A program made the position numbers and the translations under genes. Positions 23,161-35,212 of a stretch of DNA of 64,000 bases are shown piece after piece. Origin of the DNA: Pterois miles. Its lineage: Eukaryota > Chordata > Actinopteri > Perciformes > Scorpaenidae. Location: the NCBI GenBank assembly GCA_947000775.1, contig CAMQGK010000514.1, positions 5,797,501-5,861,500 of the forward strand. Direction: 5' to 3'. The stretch's first letter is position 1, and the number at the start of each line of letters is the position of its first letter. Under the pieces are notes generated by a model, which ran no database searches, was not told where the DNA came from, and worked only from the letters and a program-made list of their open reading frames with translations.

Positions 23161-23234
23161 AATTAACAAACAAATCTACTAATTAATTCTTAGTTTGTTA
23201 ATTAAGAGCCAGTGGCATAAATGTTTGTTAATTA
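23161..23234. promoter_or_regulatory. Cluster of three GTTTGTTAATT motifs, candidate enhancer
   Basis: AATTAACAAAC (23161-23171) is followed by GTTTGTTAATT (23193-23203), its exact inverse, and by GTTTGTTAATTA (23223-23234). TAATTAATT lies between. Words like these are forkhead- and homeodomain-type binding sites. The function is a guess based on clustering in otherwise non-repetitive DNA. Confidence 0.3.
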
Positions 23235-23769
23235 CTTCACCATGTTGACATTTCAGTAACAGGTTTGAGAAATAAGGTGGTTAGTTGGCGGACGGGGAAT
23301 GCATTCTGCGGATTTGTATTTGCTGCTATGTGTCGCTGCGTTTGTGTAAACAGTGACGTTCAGGCTAATGTGTCTGTGTAAATACATGAATAAATACAGC
23401 TTGGCAATGGTCAATACTGCATTAATTATATATGCCCACAGTGTGAGGTGCCTTCATAGGCACTATTGACGCAGATCCGAGCAGCAGATGGATGGTCTAG
23501 ATTGGGGATCAGAGGTGAAGCGAGCAGAGGAGATGGGGGTGGAGGGAGATTGGTGAAGCAGATGATAGGTGGGTGTCGAAGACAGTGAGAAGCACTGGGG
23601 GAGCATCTGTTCAGATCAGCCGGGTGCACGGTAGGAAGACAAAAAGTGTTCAGCATTTTCAGGAAGTCCTTATAAACCTGAGTCCAAAAAGAAAGGCACT
23701 TCGGTTTTTGGTTCTCAGCCAACTTTTACCCACTGAAAGATCACAACCTCTGTGAGACGCACACGTGCA

Positions 23770-23775
23770 CGCGCG

Positions 23776-23854
<79 letters not shown>
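23770..23854. repeat. (GC)7(AC)35 compound microsatellite
   Basis: About 14 bp of alternating GC run straight into about 70 bp of alternating AC. Strict purine-pyrimidine alternation over 85 bp is the classical Z-DNA-prone pattern. Confidence 0.95.
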
Positions 23855-23857
<3 letters not shown>

Positions 23858-25362
23858 CTCTCTGTCTGCAGAGATTTCTGAATGACAGATTCACCACAGG
23901 GGAAATACAGAGTGGCAAAGATGGGATTTCTTCTCCCATCGCAACAGCAAATGGGGCGAGAAAGGCGGCAACACGTGAAAGCTTGATTGTGTTTGGTGTT
24001 CTGCAGACACTACCTGCTATTCAGCCGCATCAAAACACATCAACCTAGGGCTCGATGTGACAAGCTGACGGGTAATGAACTGCTTAGCAACCATGTGTAA
24101 TGCACACCAGCTGGATGCACACGGACTCCACAGCCCAGTGGAAGTGCAGCTGGGATTCCATGTTATTCCATAAATCTTGCCAAACAGGCCAGATTTCATA
24201 ATAGCCAGATTTTATACCATTATTTAAAATCACATCCCTGTTTCCTTCCAGGCTCTTCTCCTCCCTGTCCCCAGGCAAGTCTCAGTGACTTCTGTCAGAC
24301 TGCAGAAATGCCCGGAGCTCTGAATCCACTCTCTAACTTGTAATTTCTTTGCAGCGGTAGTCACACAAGCAATACATTTCAGCTCTGCCTCGCAGACTCT
24401 TAAAAAACAGCATGGCCTCAACAGAGAGAGATGCCAGAGCGCTTTGTTCAAATATTGATGGAAACCTCTCATCTGGCATCTCAGGACACAACACACACAA
24501 CACACACACACACATTCAGATAGTGTGTGTGCCATAACTGAAGCACTCTGAAGCAAAGAGCGTTTCTTGACACACATGCCAGATGTTGTCCAATCAGAAA
24601 ATGGACAGACAAATGTTGACTCTGCTCTGATCGACTGTTTTCCTACATTTTGTAGACTTCATTTTCCCTGTGTTGATTCAATGATTTTTGTCTCTCCCCC
24701 CGCTCATACAAGTCAGAGAAACTGTCTAAAAAAATCAGGTTGTTTCTCTTGATCAGCAAAGCTCGGCTTCACACTCACAGCGGTACGACCAAGCTCTTAT
24801 CTGTCGGACAGCAGCCCCACTGGTGCAGCGGGGGTGAGGAGCCTTGTTTATGGACACCTGGACGGTGGAAAATAAAGGATTAAGTACTACTCACACACCT
24901 CCCCATCAATATTATACCCTGTATATCTGTGAGGAGGGGCGCAGGAAGTGTGAGTCACAACGCTTAACATTAGTGGAACAGACATGATGAGACAGATTGT
25001 CAAAGCATGAACAGCAGGGTCTCTGATAAGTCGCTCGCCTTCTGAAAATATTTTTGGTTGTACCGTATTTTTGGTGTAGTAATAGCAATGCTACAAGACT
25101 TGGTTCAAAATGGCTGCTTGCAAATTTGACACGTTGAAAGAGGAGAGAAGATCTGAGTTGATCAGAGTGTTTTTTTCCCTGAGTTCATCCCTCAGGCAGC
25201 ACACAGGGCTGTCTTCATGATGGAGGTTGTTGAGACCATATACAGAGAATGCTGAGAGGAAGAGACTACAGTACTTCCACCTCCTGTGCATTTGTTCTTC
25301 AGATAAAAAATATAATTTACTCATTGTTTATCCACAGTTGATATTCTCCTAAAAACTGGACA
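23855..25362. other. Intronic DNA, no recognised feature
   Basis: Apart from a short AC run at 24488-24514, unique-looking; no exon-like frame. Confidence 0.4.
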
Positions 25363-25702
25363 TAGGGCTGGGCGATATGACCAAAATTTGACATCACGAC
25401 ATAGATAATTTCATATCTCGATAGCGATATATATCACAATATATCATGTTTTCTTTTCATATAATTCAGTAAAAAATAGTCGACATGAAAAAGTGACATG
25501 GTAGCCTTTTTTTAGGGCTGTCATTCAATTAAAATATTTAATTGCGATTACTCGAATGATTTCCTGAGAAACTTGAGGTAGTATGTGCTTGTTATTATCA
25601 TATTAGATGATGTAATTCGGTTTCATGATATCTTGACAGACGATTTCATCATGATAGAATTCCCTTGAAAGATGATAATCATCATATTGAGTTATCGCTC
25701 CA
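25363..25702 (+). mobile_element. hAT-like element (GGGCTGGGCGATAT family) with 8-bp duplication
   Basis: Starts TAGGGCTGGGCGATATG and is bounded by ACTGGACA on both sides (25355-25362 and 25703-25710), an exact 8-bp target duplication. The 3' end, TTATCGCTCCA, is a worn version of the expected ATCGCCCAGCCCTA. Palindromic CGATA/TATCG words fill the interior. A piece of a second family lies inside at 25514-25562. Confidence 0.65.
25514..25562 (-). mobile_element. Terminal fragment of the TAGGGCTGTCAA hAT family
   Basis: AGGGCTGTCATTCAATTAAA and ATATTTAATTGCGATTA match the inverted right end of the copies at 35213-35818 and 63046-63516. It appears to be a solo end inside another element. Confidence 0.45.
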
Positions 25703-25710
25703 ACTGGACA

Positions 25711-27267
25711 TCAAAGTATGGTTTTCTTTATGAAAGATGCAAATACAAACCATCTAGTTACGGGATGCCCCAGTGAATATATTTTTAAGCAGGATTAGCG
25801 CATTAATAATGCAGCAGTTTACACAGCAACTTGTTTCATCATTTGCTAGATTGATATAGATGTATTCAACTCATATAAATGTATAAAAATGCAGGACATA
25901 TGTTGCCAAAGTCACCAAATACTGTAGGTTTGGTTGTGGCTTCTTAATTCCCTCAGATATATATAGAGTTTTCATAAAAGCACCAAAGGAATATATTTTC
26001 TTGTCAAAAGATTTTTTTAGGAAGTAAGTGTGCACAAACCAGACTATGTGAGTGTGTGTACAGTCTGTGTGAATGTGTGTCACCCACAAACACCAAGGTG
26101 GTATATGTGTCTTCATCGGTGTTGTGACAGCTTGCCAGCCTGGTTTTGGCAGGCGGGAGATAGTGCTTCCCTCAGCTCTCCTGATAATCAAAGAGTAAAC
26201 ACGCCGAAGCAGAAGTGGGTTACCTGGATGTCAAACTGACAAAAAAAGTCTCCCATCTCTGTCCCGTAAACCACTTCTCAAAATGATTTTGCTCACGCTA
26301 ATATTAGAGGGGAAACAAACTCATTTTAATAAACGCTGCACACATTTGCATATGCCTTTCATATCCAGCATGTCAAAGAATTCACTAGCAGACTTTTCCC
26401 TTCACCAAAGAAACAAGGAGTGTAAACTAAAAATATGACAAATACGCTTTAGAGTCGTGTATATGAGAGCAGGGAGCAGGGATAATCCTAGAAAATCCAC
26501 TCAAACTTGACTTGACTTGTCATAACTTATAATGACTGGGCCTCAATGATGGACAGTACCAATTTAAATAAAAACGGATCATGACTTCTCCATCCTTAGC
26601 AAAAAAATGTCCTCCTGTTACCACCAGAACAAAGGGATGTCACCAAATCAACCAAGACTGAAATCTTAACAATTTAAACTTTAAACTTTGAGCACTGTTA
26701 AAATGTGAGACTTCCCAAACGTCTTGACTGGAATAAAAATTTTGAAGAGGAGACGTTGGTGTCCATTTGTGCCTGCAACTGAAATTTCTGGTTTCCTTTG
26801 ATGATGGAAGTGATCTTTGGGCTTGCCACATGGCAAATCAGTTGGCTGAAAAGTGAGTTTTTCACACTATATCTAGTCTTTCGGCACAGGATGGATGGGA
26901 CTACTGGTTTTGCAATAGCCTTTGCAATTATATTTTAGGGCATTAGTCAAATGTGCCCAAAGAAAATGGCTATCTCAGAAACTACAAAGAGCACAATCAA
27001 GTATTCTGTATCAAGTTGAATGTCAAAGATGCAATATACTGTGTAAAAATATATATTTCATATAGAAAACGTAATAATTTTCAAAAGTCATGACTGACTA
27101 GTCATAAAAGTGTGATATTTAATGTGATTTAAATATTTCAAAGTTGTACTATTAAATACTTGCTCAAATTTCAAGACTTTTGACCAATTAAAGCAAATGT
27201 TCAAATGTTGTGGTATTTTTTCTTATCATACTAAATATAGTTCTTGATGAATTTACCATACTGAACT
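25711..27267. other. Intronic DNA, no recognised feature
   Basis: AT-rich and unique-looking; a short GT-rich patch occurs at 26047-26080. Confidence 0.4.
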
Positions 27268-27725
27268 CAACCCTCCCGGTTTCCTCCCGGAGTCATAATT
27301 CTCCTGTATTGCTCCTGATTTATGGCACCTTTTTCCCTTTTTGTTATCTTAACCTGTTTCTGGCACTGTACAGCATGTACAATCCCTCCTGTTTCCACCC
27401 GGAGGACAATATCGCCACACCAAATGTCATTTCCTGGCAGCGGAGAGCAGTCTACGCTCACGACACAGCCTAGTCTGAGCTCATGTTTGAGCTACGCTCG
27501 TTGCTGGGTTCAGCGCACGCCACAGCGTTCAGCGGCCGAAGTCGGGCTTTTCTCGACGAAGCAGAAAGCCGTCGCGGTGTGGCAAACTGGAAATAATGGG
27601 GTTCGGAGCGGAGTGGTGCCGTTGTCACGTTGTGTCTGAAAGGGCCTTCAGTGAATGAAATAATTAAAGATAAAAGTCTCACACCCCCCACTTTGGTTTT
27701 GAAATCCTCCCTATTTTTTAGGTCT
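27268..27725 (+). repeat. Dispersed repeat with a GC-rich centre
   Basis: CCCTCCCGGTTTCCTCCCGG at the left and TTTGAAATCCTCCCTATTTT at the right enclose a GC-rich, CpG-bearing core (27450-27620). The style is that of a teleost repeat I have met, but its class is uncertain. There is only one copy in the window, so assignment is weak. Confidence 0.35.
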
Positions 27726-29490
27726 CATGGTTGGTAAGTGTGAATTCACTCCTCTTCAACAAGTTCTTACTCTCACATATTCATACAGGGATATTGCTGC
27801 TCAAAGAAACGTTTCTTTACCCAAATAAAGCTAATGATAACCTATTAGCAGTAATAAAATGACCTTACTAGTCTACGGCCCCCAACTCGAATCAGTTTAA
27901 TCTTCTCCACCTCTGGAGGAGAGTGGGTGTAATATCTGGGAGCTTCCAGACTACTAGATGATTAGATTTTTTTCACTTAGTTTTTCCTTATCGCATGAAC
28001 AATCAAGTCAGTTTTGAGTAATGATGCAGATACCGGGCGCCTTTATTAACATGTTATACGCAGCAGCACCATTATTACCTCATCTATCAGCGTTCATTCT
28101 CTGCTTTTCCTCTGGTGTCGTTTAAAAGGCAAGCCTCCGTTGACTGACAGTGATAGCAGACAAAAGAAGATAATTGCTTACTTACTCCTTCCCATATAGC
28201 CTTTGATCCATTTTGTCTTTTCTGACAGTGAAGAGACAGCGACATAATTAAAGGCATTGTGTGGCATATACAATCTCCGCTGCGATCACACTGGCAACCT
28301 GACAGCTCACTCTAATGCGCGTGTTCTTTTTAAGGAGGCTCAATAAATAAGTAAAACCCTAGAAAACAATCCCCGCTCACTCTTTTTCTCACACGTCTTC
28401 CTCCCACTTCGACTTGAGAGCTTTAACACAGACCACAAATAAGACTGTGACTCTATTTTTGAAGGATCGTATGAATAAATTACTGCTGTGTGGCCATACG
28501 TGAGAAAAGGTTCAGAGCGCCAAACTTTATTTCACACCTTATCTTTTGCTGTTTTGTCATCTTATTAAATGTTTGGCAGGGTAAAAATGAGATTCAATAA
28601 AAAAAAGTTAATATCCTGCAAATGACTAGGCGCACAGCTTCTGTATTAATATCATTAATCATCTGTCAATATGTACAAGGTTGATTATAGAGGGCGATAT
28701 CCGTGAAGCTTTTTTTCTGGTCTTGTAATCGGTTTCATGGTATTTTTTAGAGGATGTCCAAATTGTATAGTGGGTATAGCAGCACAACAAAGTGGGATAT
28801 TTTCTGGAAGACTTTTGGCTCAAGTTTAATGGCGATCGCTTCACCGACAGCACAAATGGTTGTTGACACAGAGTGGTGGTACCGGTAAAAGCTGGCCGTA
28901 AATAACAAAACACGGTCCATGACTTGGCGCTGCACCAGCAATACCAGATATGTTGTTTCACATCAGTAAAGTGTCACTTCACCACTCAGACTCAGCAGCT
29001 TTTGGACAAAACAATTCCCCATTACTTCAATGCACTGGGTTCAATATCATCTTAGACATGAGGAAACGTGTCTACTGCACCTTTAAATTGCCTCTTTTAC
29101 AGTATTTGGTTTCTAAATGGGCTCATTTAAAGAATACATTTCTTTTATGGTAATTAAACTTGAAATGTGTTGCATTCTTAATACAGCAGGACTGCATGAA
29201 AAATGTAATATTGCTCTCTATCATTAAGCCATAATAGCCTACTGCCTATTGTTTGTGCTGCATTATCCATGCACGATGAAATGAAGAAGCTTTAGACACT
29301 TGATAAATCAAATGTACAGCCTGCTTTTACCGTTGGCATTTTCTTGAGCACTACATTTACATTTATTATGTTAAATGTGCACTCCAGCCATTTTACATGA
29401 AGATCGGTTTAGCCGTGATGGGGAGTGCCACTTAGTTTCTGACTACAGGTGCAAAATTTCATCTGTGCTTCTGAACAAGAAAAACCCTGC
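27726..29490. other. Intronic DNA, no recognised feature
   Basis: Unique-looking; overlapping 60-100 codon frames near 28659-28961 have no support. Confidence 0.4.
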
Positions 29491-29799
29491 GTCCCAAATT
29501 GCATACTTTTACCTTATACTTTTAGTACATAGTGCAGCTGCACTTACAAAGTGTGTACTGTATGCATGCCATTGGGACATACTACATTGTGTCTTGAACT
29601 TTGACCCTCTTGCTCATATCCACTGTGCAGAGGATTGTGGGTCAGGATAGCCAGACAAGCATGCTGGCTTGTATACTGCAAAATGCAACCAGTTGTAGTC
29701 GGACATCCTGGTATTTTTAGCATACTGTGTTTGACATACTATGTATAAGGACACACTTAATATTTTTCTAGTATACTAGTATGGTAGTAGGAGTGTTGG
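29491..29799. repeat. Dispersed repeat rich in GCATACT words
   Basis: GTCCCAAATTGCATACTTTT on the left, and GCATACTGTG, GACATACTATG and TAGTATACTAGTATGG on the right, form a loosely palindromic element seen widely in fish genomes. The ends are approximate. Confidence 0.4.
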
Positions 29800-30322
29800 G
29801 CTCTGTGGGGCTCTACTTATGCTAATGTCAGTATGCTAACAATGATCCTGTTAACAGGCTGTTTAGTCTGTATCAGTTTCACCACCTTGGTTTAGCCTGT
29901 ATATACAGTATATGTTAATTAGCACATAGTACAGCTGAGGTTGATGTCAGTAGTTTAATAAAGTAGAAAAACACGTAAATATTGACTTGATGATGGCACT
30001 AGATGAGAAATTAAGGGATCATTAAAATGATTACAATTTAAATGATCAAATCCCTCACTGAAAACCACAACCTCATGGTGGCACACCAGTGTCAACAAAG
30101 TCATTAGGGTTTATACTCTGGGGACCATGAATATATGTACCAATTATTATAGTAATGATTCATAATTCATGAAAAATTTCACCTAAAAACTACAAATATC
30201 AACCGTGTGATGATGCTGGAGAAGAGCCAGGGATCACCAAAGTCATCCTCTGGGGACCATGAATATCATTCACAACATTTTTAATGTCAATCTATCCATT
30301 AGATGTTGAGATACCTTGGCCA
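29800..30322 (+). repeat. Dispersed repeat, copy 2 (GCTAACATG family)
   Basis: Same family as 9265-9783: TATGCTAACAATG, AGTACAGCTGAGG, TTGATGATGGCACTAGATGA, GGGATCA and CTCTGGGGACCATGAATAT, the last block appearing twice as internal near-tandem repeats. Confidence 0.6.
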
Positions 30323-30587
30323 AAAAATAACTAGGTCTGTGCTCGACCAAAGAAATTCTTAGTCAACTAGTATTCATACGATTTTGTTGATTAGTTGATT
30401 TAATCAATATATCTGTAAAACAGTTTCTCCACAAACTATCACACCAAAGCACCACTTTAAATCTCATTTACCAGATGTGCTCATATATTTACTAGAAATA
30501 AGTCATTAAACATGAAGAAGCATTTAAAAATAACTAATTGACTAAAGAAATCTTAGTCGACTACGACCTAAATGACCAATTATGCTT

Positions 30588-31807
30588 AATTCACACTACA
30601 CAACTTTAGCCCTGAATTTCTGCTCCCCTGACGGTTTTAGGAGCTCCAAACAAAATCCCCAGATGAGAGGTCAATCAGTGTCGGCTCAACGTTTGCACAT
30701 CGGTGTACAAGCATCATGTGTGAACTGCTCAAAGTTGCCAGATTCCTGATATCTAGTAGGGATGTTGGAAAATCACCGGCAATTATTCAATTATTATTCA
30801 AAAATTACCGGATTACCTGCAAACCCCCACAGCAGCTCTGCTGGGGAGAGAAACAGACACGGGGGAAATACAACATATAGTGTCTGGCGGATTAAGAGTT
30901 TATTTCAACCAAACTGCTGGAACAGTGGAAGAGGCCCGTGGAGAGACAAACCGTGATGGTTTTGGTGAGTTTTATTTCATTTCTGTCAGGTTTGAATAAC
31001 GATTTGTTCCACTGCCCAAACAGCTGATTTACCCTCAGAAACTCAGAGCACTGCGCTGCGTGCATGTCTACACCCCTACGCTGATGAACTGAACGCGCCA
31101 CACGTTTTACTGGTAGTAACATTACTGCTAGGCAGCACCTGCAACAGTTAATACCAGGGAAATATATAATATATGTTTTTATAGAGGACGAATAGTCACA
31201 TAAAATATTTGATTTTTTAGAACTTAACGACTATTTAAATAATCAACATTTGTGACTCTATATGTCTGACTCTTTGTAACTCTAGATCTATATCTAATAT
31301 CTAGCATGCAAAATGTTTGGACCTGTCGGAGACACTGTCAGGAAACTACAGCCAATGAGAGTGTGAGACACAGTTTGAGGGGAAACCTGGGGGAGGGGTC
31401 ACCTGTTACAGTAGGAACTTACTGCATGTGTTGCATTTAAAACATGGAGCAAAGTTGTTGCACCAAGAAAAATATATAGTACAGAAGACTGCAAACAGGC
31501 TATTTTGTGAAGACGACGACAACAACAACAACATCAGCATTGTGTATTGTGTATGGCATCAAGCCATTTACTGTGTATTTCTGTATTTGTGTTGTATTTC
31601 TTGCACGTTTCCGTGATAAAACTTAGTTTGGAGACCTCATCGGGGATTCAACCTGGTGAAGGATCCTGTAGTATGTGACCTCCTGTTGGTCATGTAGTGT
31701 GAAAACCACAGTGACTTACAGCAAAGGCTCACGATTACAAGACAGCAAGTTGTGCAGTGTGAACAGTACAGCGATCTGATGACTTTGAAAGTCATGCAGT
31801 GTGAACT
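30588..31807. mobile_element. Element B, inserted in A (ATTCACACT ends)
   Basis: Left end AATTCACACTACACAACTTT and right end AAAGTCATGCAGTGTGAACT are inverted copies with a few mismatches. Element A sequence resumes on both sides. Class unresolved; no clear duplication seen. Confidence 0.6.
30757..31296. mobile_element. Element C, inserted in B
   Basis: Begins TAGGGATGTTGG and is bounded by ATATCTAG at 30749-30756 and again at 31297-31304, an exact 8-bp duplication. The right terminal repeat is too worn to pair well with the left, so the right boundary rests mainly on the duplication. Confidence 0.5.
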
Positions 31808-31850
31808 CAGCTAATCTAATCGACTAAGAGGAGGCAGCCCTAAAAATCAC

Positions 31851-34283
31851 CTGAGTGATTTCATCAGGATTATCTCAGGATTGGAGACTTTAAAGCTTGA
31901 GTTAAAAAAATGTGGATGTTAAGTTTGAAAAAGACAGCGTTTAGCAGAAAAGGAGGGTTTAATGAGAGACACTACTGAGTTAGATAATACAGCAGGAATT
32001 GTAGGATAACGCTTGACCAATCCTAGGGACTACAAGTCAGACAATCTCAGCCTCGTCTACCTCTCAAATTTACAGAAGTGCACAAGATCACTTTACTTAT
32101 TCTCCATTTCATGTTTGCCGAGCCTATGTGATCTGTCATGGAGGATTCAGTGGTTGATGAGTGAGCACACCGAGCCAGTTTGCAGCCATCTCACTTGAAG
32201 CCTTAAAATCAAAGCATTTAAAATGAATTGTGTAGAATAGGAACATATCCTAGTTCAACCTGTGACGCTCTGATTATATTCCACAGTTTGACTTCCAGCT
32301 TATCTGAGGCTTCAAGTTCAGCTTTAAGGCTTCACGAAAGCCTTGAACATTTTCAAAGGCTTATCTATCATTTGAAAACACTCTTTCTGCTTTACAAGAA
32401 GGTGTTCATTTCCACTAATATCAGTCCGACTCATTCAGCTTCACTTTCCTTTTCCCTCTGGAAAATTAAGAATAGATGGCCCACACAGTCCTCCACTACC
32501 CAGTATCAACCTACTTGTGGTATTATTCCTTTAGTTTATGATGAAATTGAAAAATAACACACCCAGTGACGCTATGATATGACTAAAGCTAAAGAAATGG
32601 AGGACCAAAAGCCCATCAGGAAAGCAGTCAGCGGTCTCCTGACATATAAAATTCATGACAATCAAACACCTGTACAGTGCTTTTCCGTGTCTTCCAGCAT
32701 TCTTGCATATATCAAAAGGGAAAAATCTCTAATGGCCCCTGAAAAATGCAAGAAAGTGGGTAACTTTATCCTGCTCTCCTCTCTGCGAGCCGCTATCCTC
32801 TCACCTTGTTTCTGATTTTCTTCAGTGAGCAGGGGCCAGTGGTTCAAAGGACCGCATCGGAGCCCAGTCTGCCCTGCATTTTATGTCCCAGCGGAGGTCT
32901 TCAAACGTTACTTTTAACTGCCCCAGTAATGCAATCGGAGTGGATGGAGAATATGTGGTTCAGCCAAAAAGCTCTGCAGTAAATGGGATGTGATCAAGGT
33001 GACATGAATAATAAACAAGGGAACAAAGTTGAGGTAAAGGTTGTATTCAAATCAGATCGCATGTAGTCTGTTGCTATCTAACGAGCTCGGCCGGTGACAG
33101 ATGGATACCTCTGCTAAGAAAAGGAGAAAGTTCCTGCTTTACTGTGCAATACATTAGCAATGAACAATTTACAGTTTGACTCCTTAATAACTTAGAGTCC
33201 CAGTGTACTATACCAAAGACTCCTAATTAATTTTTAAAGAAACACAAAAAAAGCAGCAATACACCAAGAAATTAGATCTTTTAAGGTTGAATAACCTCAT
33301 TTGTCAAGCTTAGATGGACATGGCAAAAGTGTGTCAACACAATCTCTTTGGTGTTGTCACACAAATGATGCTTCACTTCAAATAACCGAGCAAATGAGCA
33401 AGTGAGCAAGCTGGCGGGGCATGCTCAGCACCTTGTGGCACATCCTCTGCACACAGTGTCCCAGATTCCAGCTTACGTAACCTGATTATTTGTGCACACC
33501 GTACAAATACTCATGACAAACAAAAAAGAAAAAAAAAAGTAAGAAAAGAAGGCACATTCATTGCTCTGTGTCTCGGGTATTGCCGGCTACCTGTGCATTG
33601 TAAAGGTTTGCTATCTCAGCAACAACGCGTGGCGTTCAGGAAAGAGAATGCTGAGTAAAGCTAGCTAAAAGACTACACCTGCCATAAGGAGGAAGGGTTG
33701 TGCAATCAGCAGTCCATATGGATATTATGAGAATACTATCTACCACATACCCTCAGACAGAAGGCCATTTCTCTGCTCATTAGAAAGCCTATTGGACTTT
33801 AATTAACAGGTTAAGACCACTATAAACCGGCTGCTAGAGCCCGCCATCAGAGGCAATAACACTTCAATTAGAAGACCTTGACAACCTGGATCTTCAACCC
33901 CTCAGTCAAAACCACCACCTCTCACTCTCAGGACAACCCCCACACAATGTGTGTGTGTTGCTGTATGAATGTGAAGCAGGATGCTGCCGGAGCAGAGATG
34001 TATGCGCTCTTCCCCTGAATAATCAATGTTCAAGCAATGTTTGAATAATGCCATGTAAGCTTGCAAATCCTGGCTGATCACAGATAACGCCGAGTTCACA
34101 ATTTTGAAACACGACTAATTTGTAAAGGAGGCAGCGACGACACAGTTAAATGAGCTTGTGGCTGTGCAGGCGGCTTCATAGTTTTTTGGTTCTACATAAG
34201 GATGTTAGTTCTGTTTTTACAGGTAATTGATGAGTTAATTTTTAAGAACAATACTAAAAATATTGTGAAATACAAGAGGCGCT
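31851..34283. other. Intronic DNA, no recognised feature
   Basis: Unique-looking. Frames of 109 codons or fewer near 32228-32557 lack features. A-rich run at 33520-33545. Confidence 0.4.
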
Positions 34284-34661
34284 GGGGGCGGCAGTAGCTC
34301 AGTCTGTAGGGAGTTGGCTTGGGAACCGGAGGGTCACCGGTTCAAGTCCCGACATGACCAAGAACTGAGTGTGAACTGGTAGCTGGAGAGGTGCCAGTTT
34401 ACCTCTTGGGCACTGCCGAGGTGCCCCTGAGCAAGGCACCAAACCCCCAACTGCTCGGGGCGCTTGTCAGGAGCAGCCCCCTCACTCTGACATCTCTCCA
34501 TTTGATGCATGTATATGGGTCCTGTTTGTGCATGTGTGTGTCTCGGGTCTGCATGTACCGTGTATAAGTAAAAACAACAGAGTGTAAAAATTGAATTTCC
34601 CCATTGTGGGACAAATAAAGGAATATCTTCTTCTTCTTCTTCTTCTTCTTCTCTTCTTTCC
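34284..34661 (+). mobile_element. tRNA-derived SINE, full-length form
   Basis: Same family as 18982-19196: identical A box (TAGCTCAGTCTGTAGGG) and B box (GGTTCAAGTCC). It adds a central core (CTTGGGCACTGCCGAGGTGC, CTGAGCAAGGCACC, AACTGCTCGGGGCGC) and a tail TTTCCCCATTGTGGGAC, AATAAAGGAATATC and (CTT)n. The core resembles the V-type SINE domain. Internal pol III promoter intact by eye. Confidence 0.88.
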
Positions 34662-34737
34662 TTTTAAATCAGCGCTCCATGGATTCAGTGAGCTTTGGTG
34701 CCACATTTTAGGTGCTCTACTCATCTCATTCAGATCG

Positions 34738-34965
34738 GGTGTTGGGCTGTGTATTGGCAGGAATCTCGCAATACAATACTTATGATACACGGGTAACGAT
34801 TCAATATATTGTGATATATTGCTATATTGTAAGCGAGGCGGTCTATTGTGATTTTTAAAATCTAATTTTAGGAAAACTGACGTAGTATAAAGAACACACT
34901 AGAAATATACCATTTTAGAACAGGCAAAAAAATAACAAAACAAAACAACAAAAAAAAAAAAACTG
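34738..34965 (+). mobile_element. hAT-like fragment (ATTGGCAGGAATCTCGC family)
   Basis: TGGGCTGTGTATTGGCAGGA, then CGATTCAATATATTGTGATA, typical of a teleost CGATA-rich DNA element. It runs into an A-rich stretch and the next element without a defined right end. Confidence 0.45.
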
Positions 34966-34973
34966 TATGGTTT

Positions 34974-35165
34974 TTGCCTGAAACCCTTTTGAAAATTGGC
35001 CATGCCAATTTTCCCTCGCCAAAATTTAGCATAAGTTTGGAGCGTTATTTAGCCTCCTATGATACCAGTACCTTCACTCTAGCTTTAAAACTGAGCCTGC
35101 TACAACCTCCGAAAGATCGAATAGTGGTCGGGCCTGACAACGCGCCGTTGGATTTTAAACGGTTA
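34974..35165 (-). mobile_element. TAGGGCTGTCAA hAT family, internal fragment, inverted
   Basis: Reverse-oriented internal part (TTGAAAATTGGCCATGCCAA, CAAAATTTAGC, CTTCACTCTAGCTTTAAAAC). It is an inverted copy of 35218-35395 and lies head to head with the next element. Confidence 0.65.
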
Positions 35166-35212
35166 ATTAAAAATCGACAGTACAGTATCACAACGTCATT
35201 TTGTAGCGTCAA

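Larger units (their letters stand above)
30332..31842. mobile_element. hAT-like element A (outermost of a three-element nest)
   Basis: Begins TAGGTCTGTGCTCGACC and ends GACTAAGAGGAGGCAGCCCTA, with TTAGTCGACTA words inside both ends. Flanks AAAATAAC (30324-30331) and AAAATCAC (31843-31850) agree at 7 of 8 positions, supporting an 8-bp target duplication. Most of its 1.5 kb is inserted material. Confidence 0.65.
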
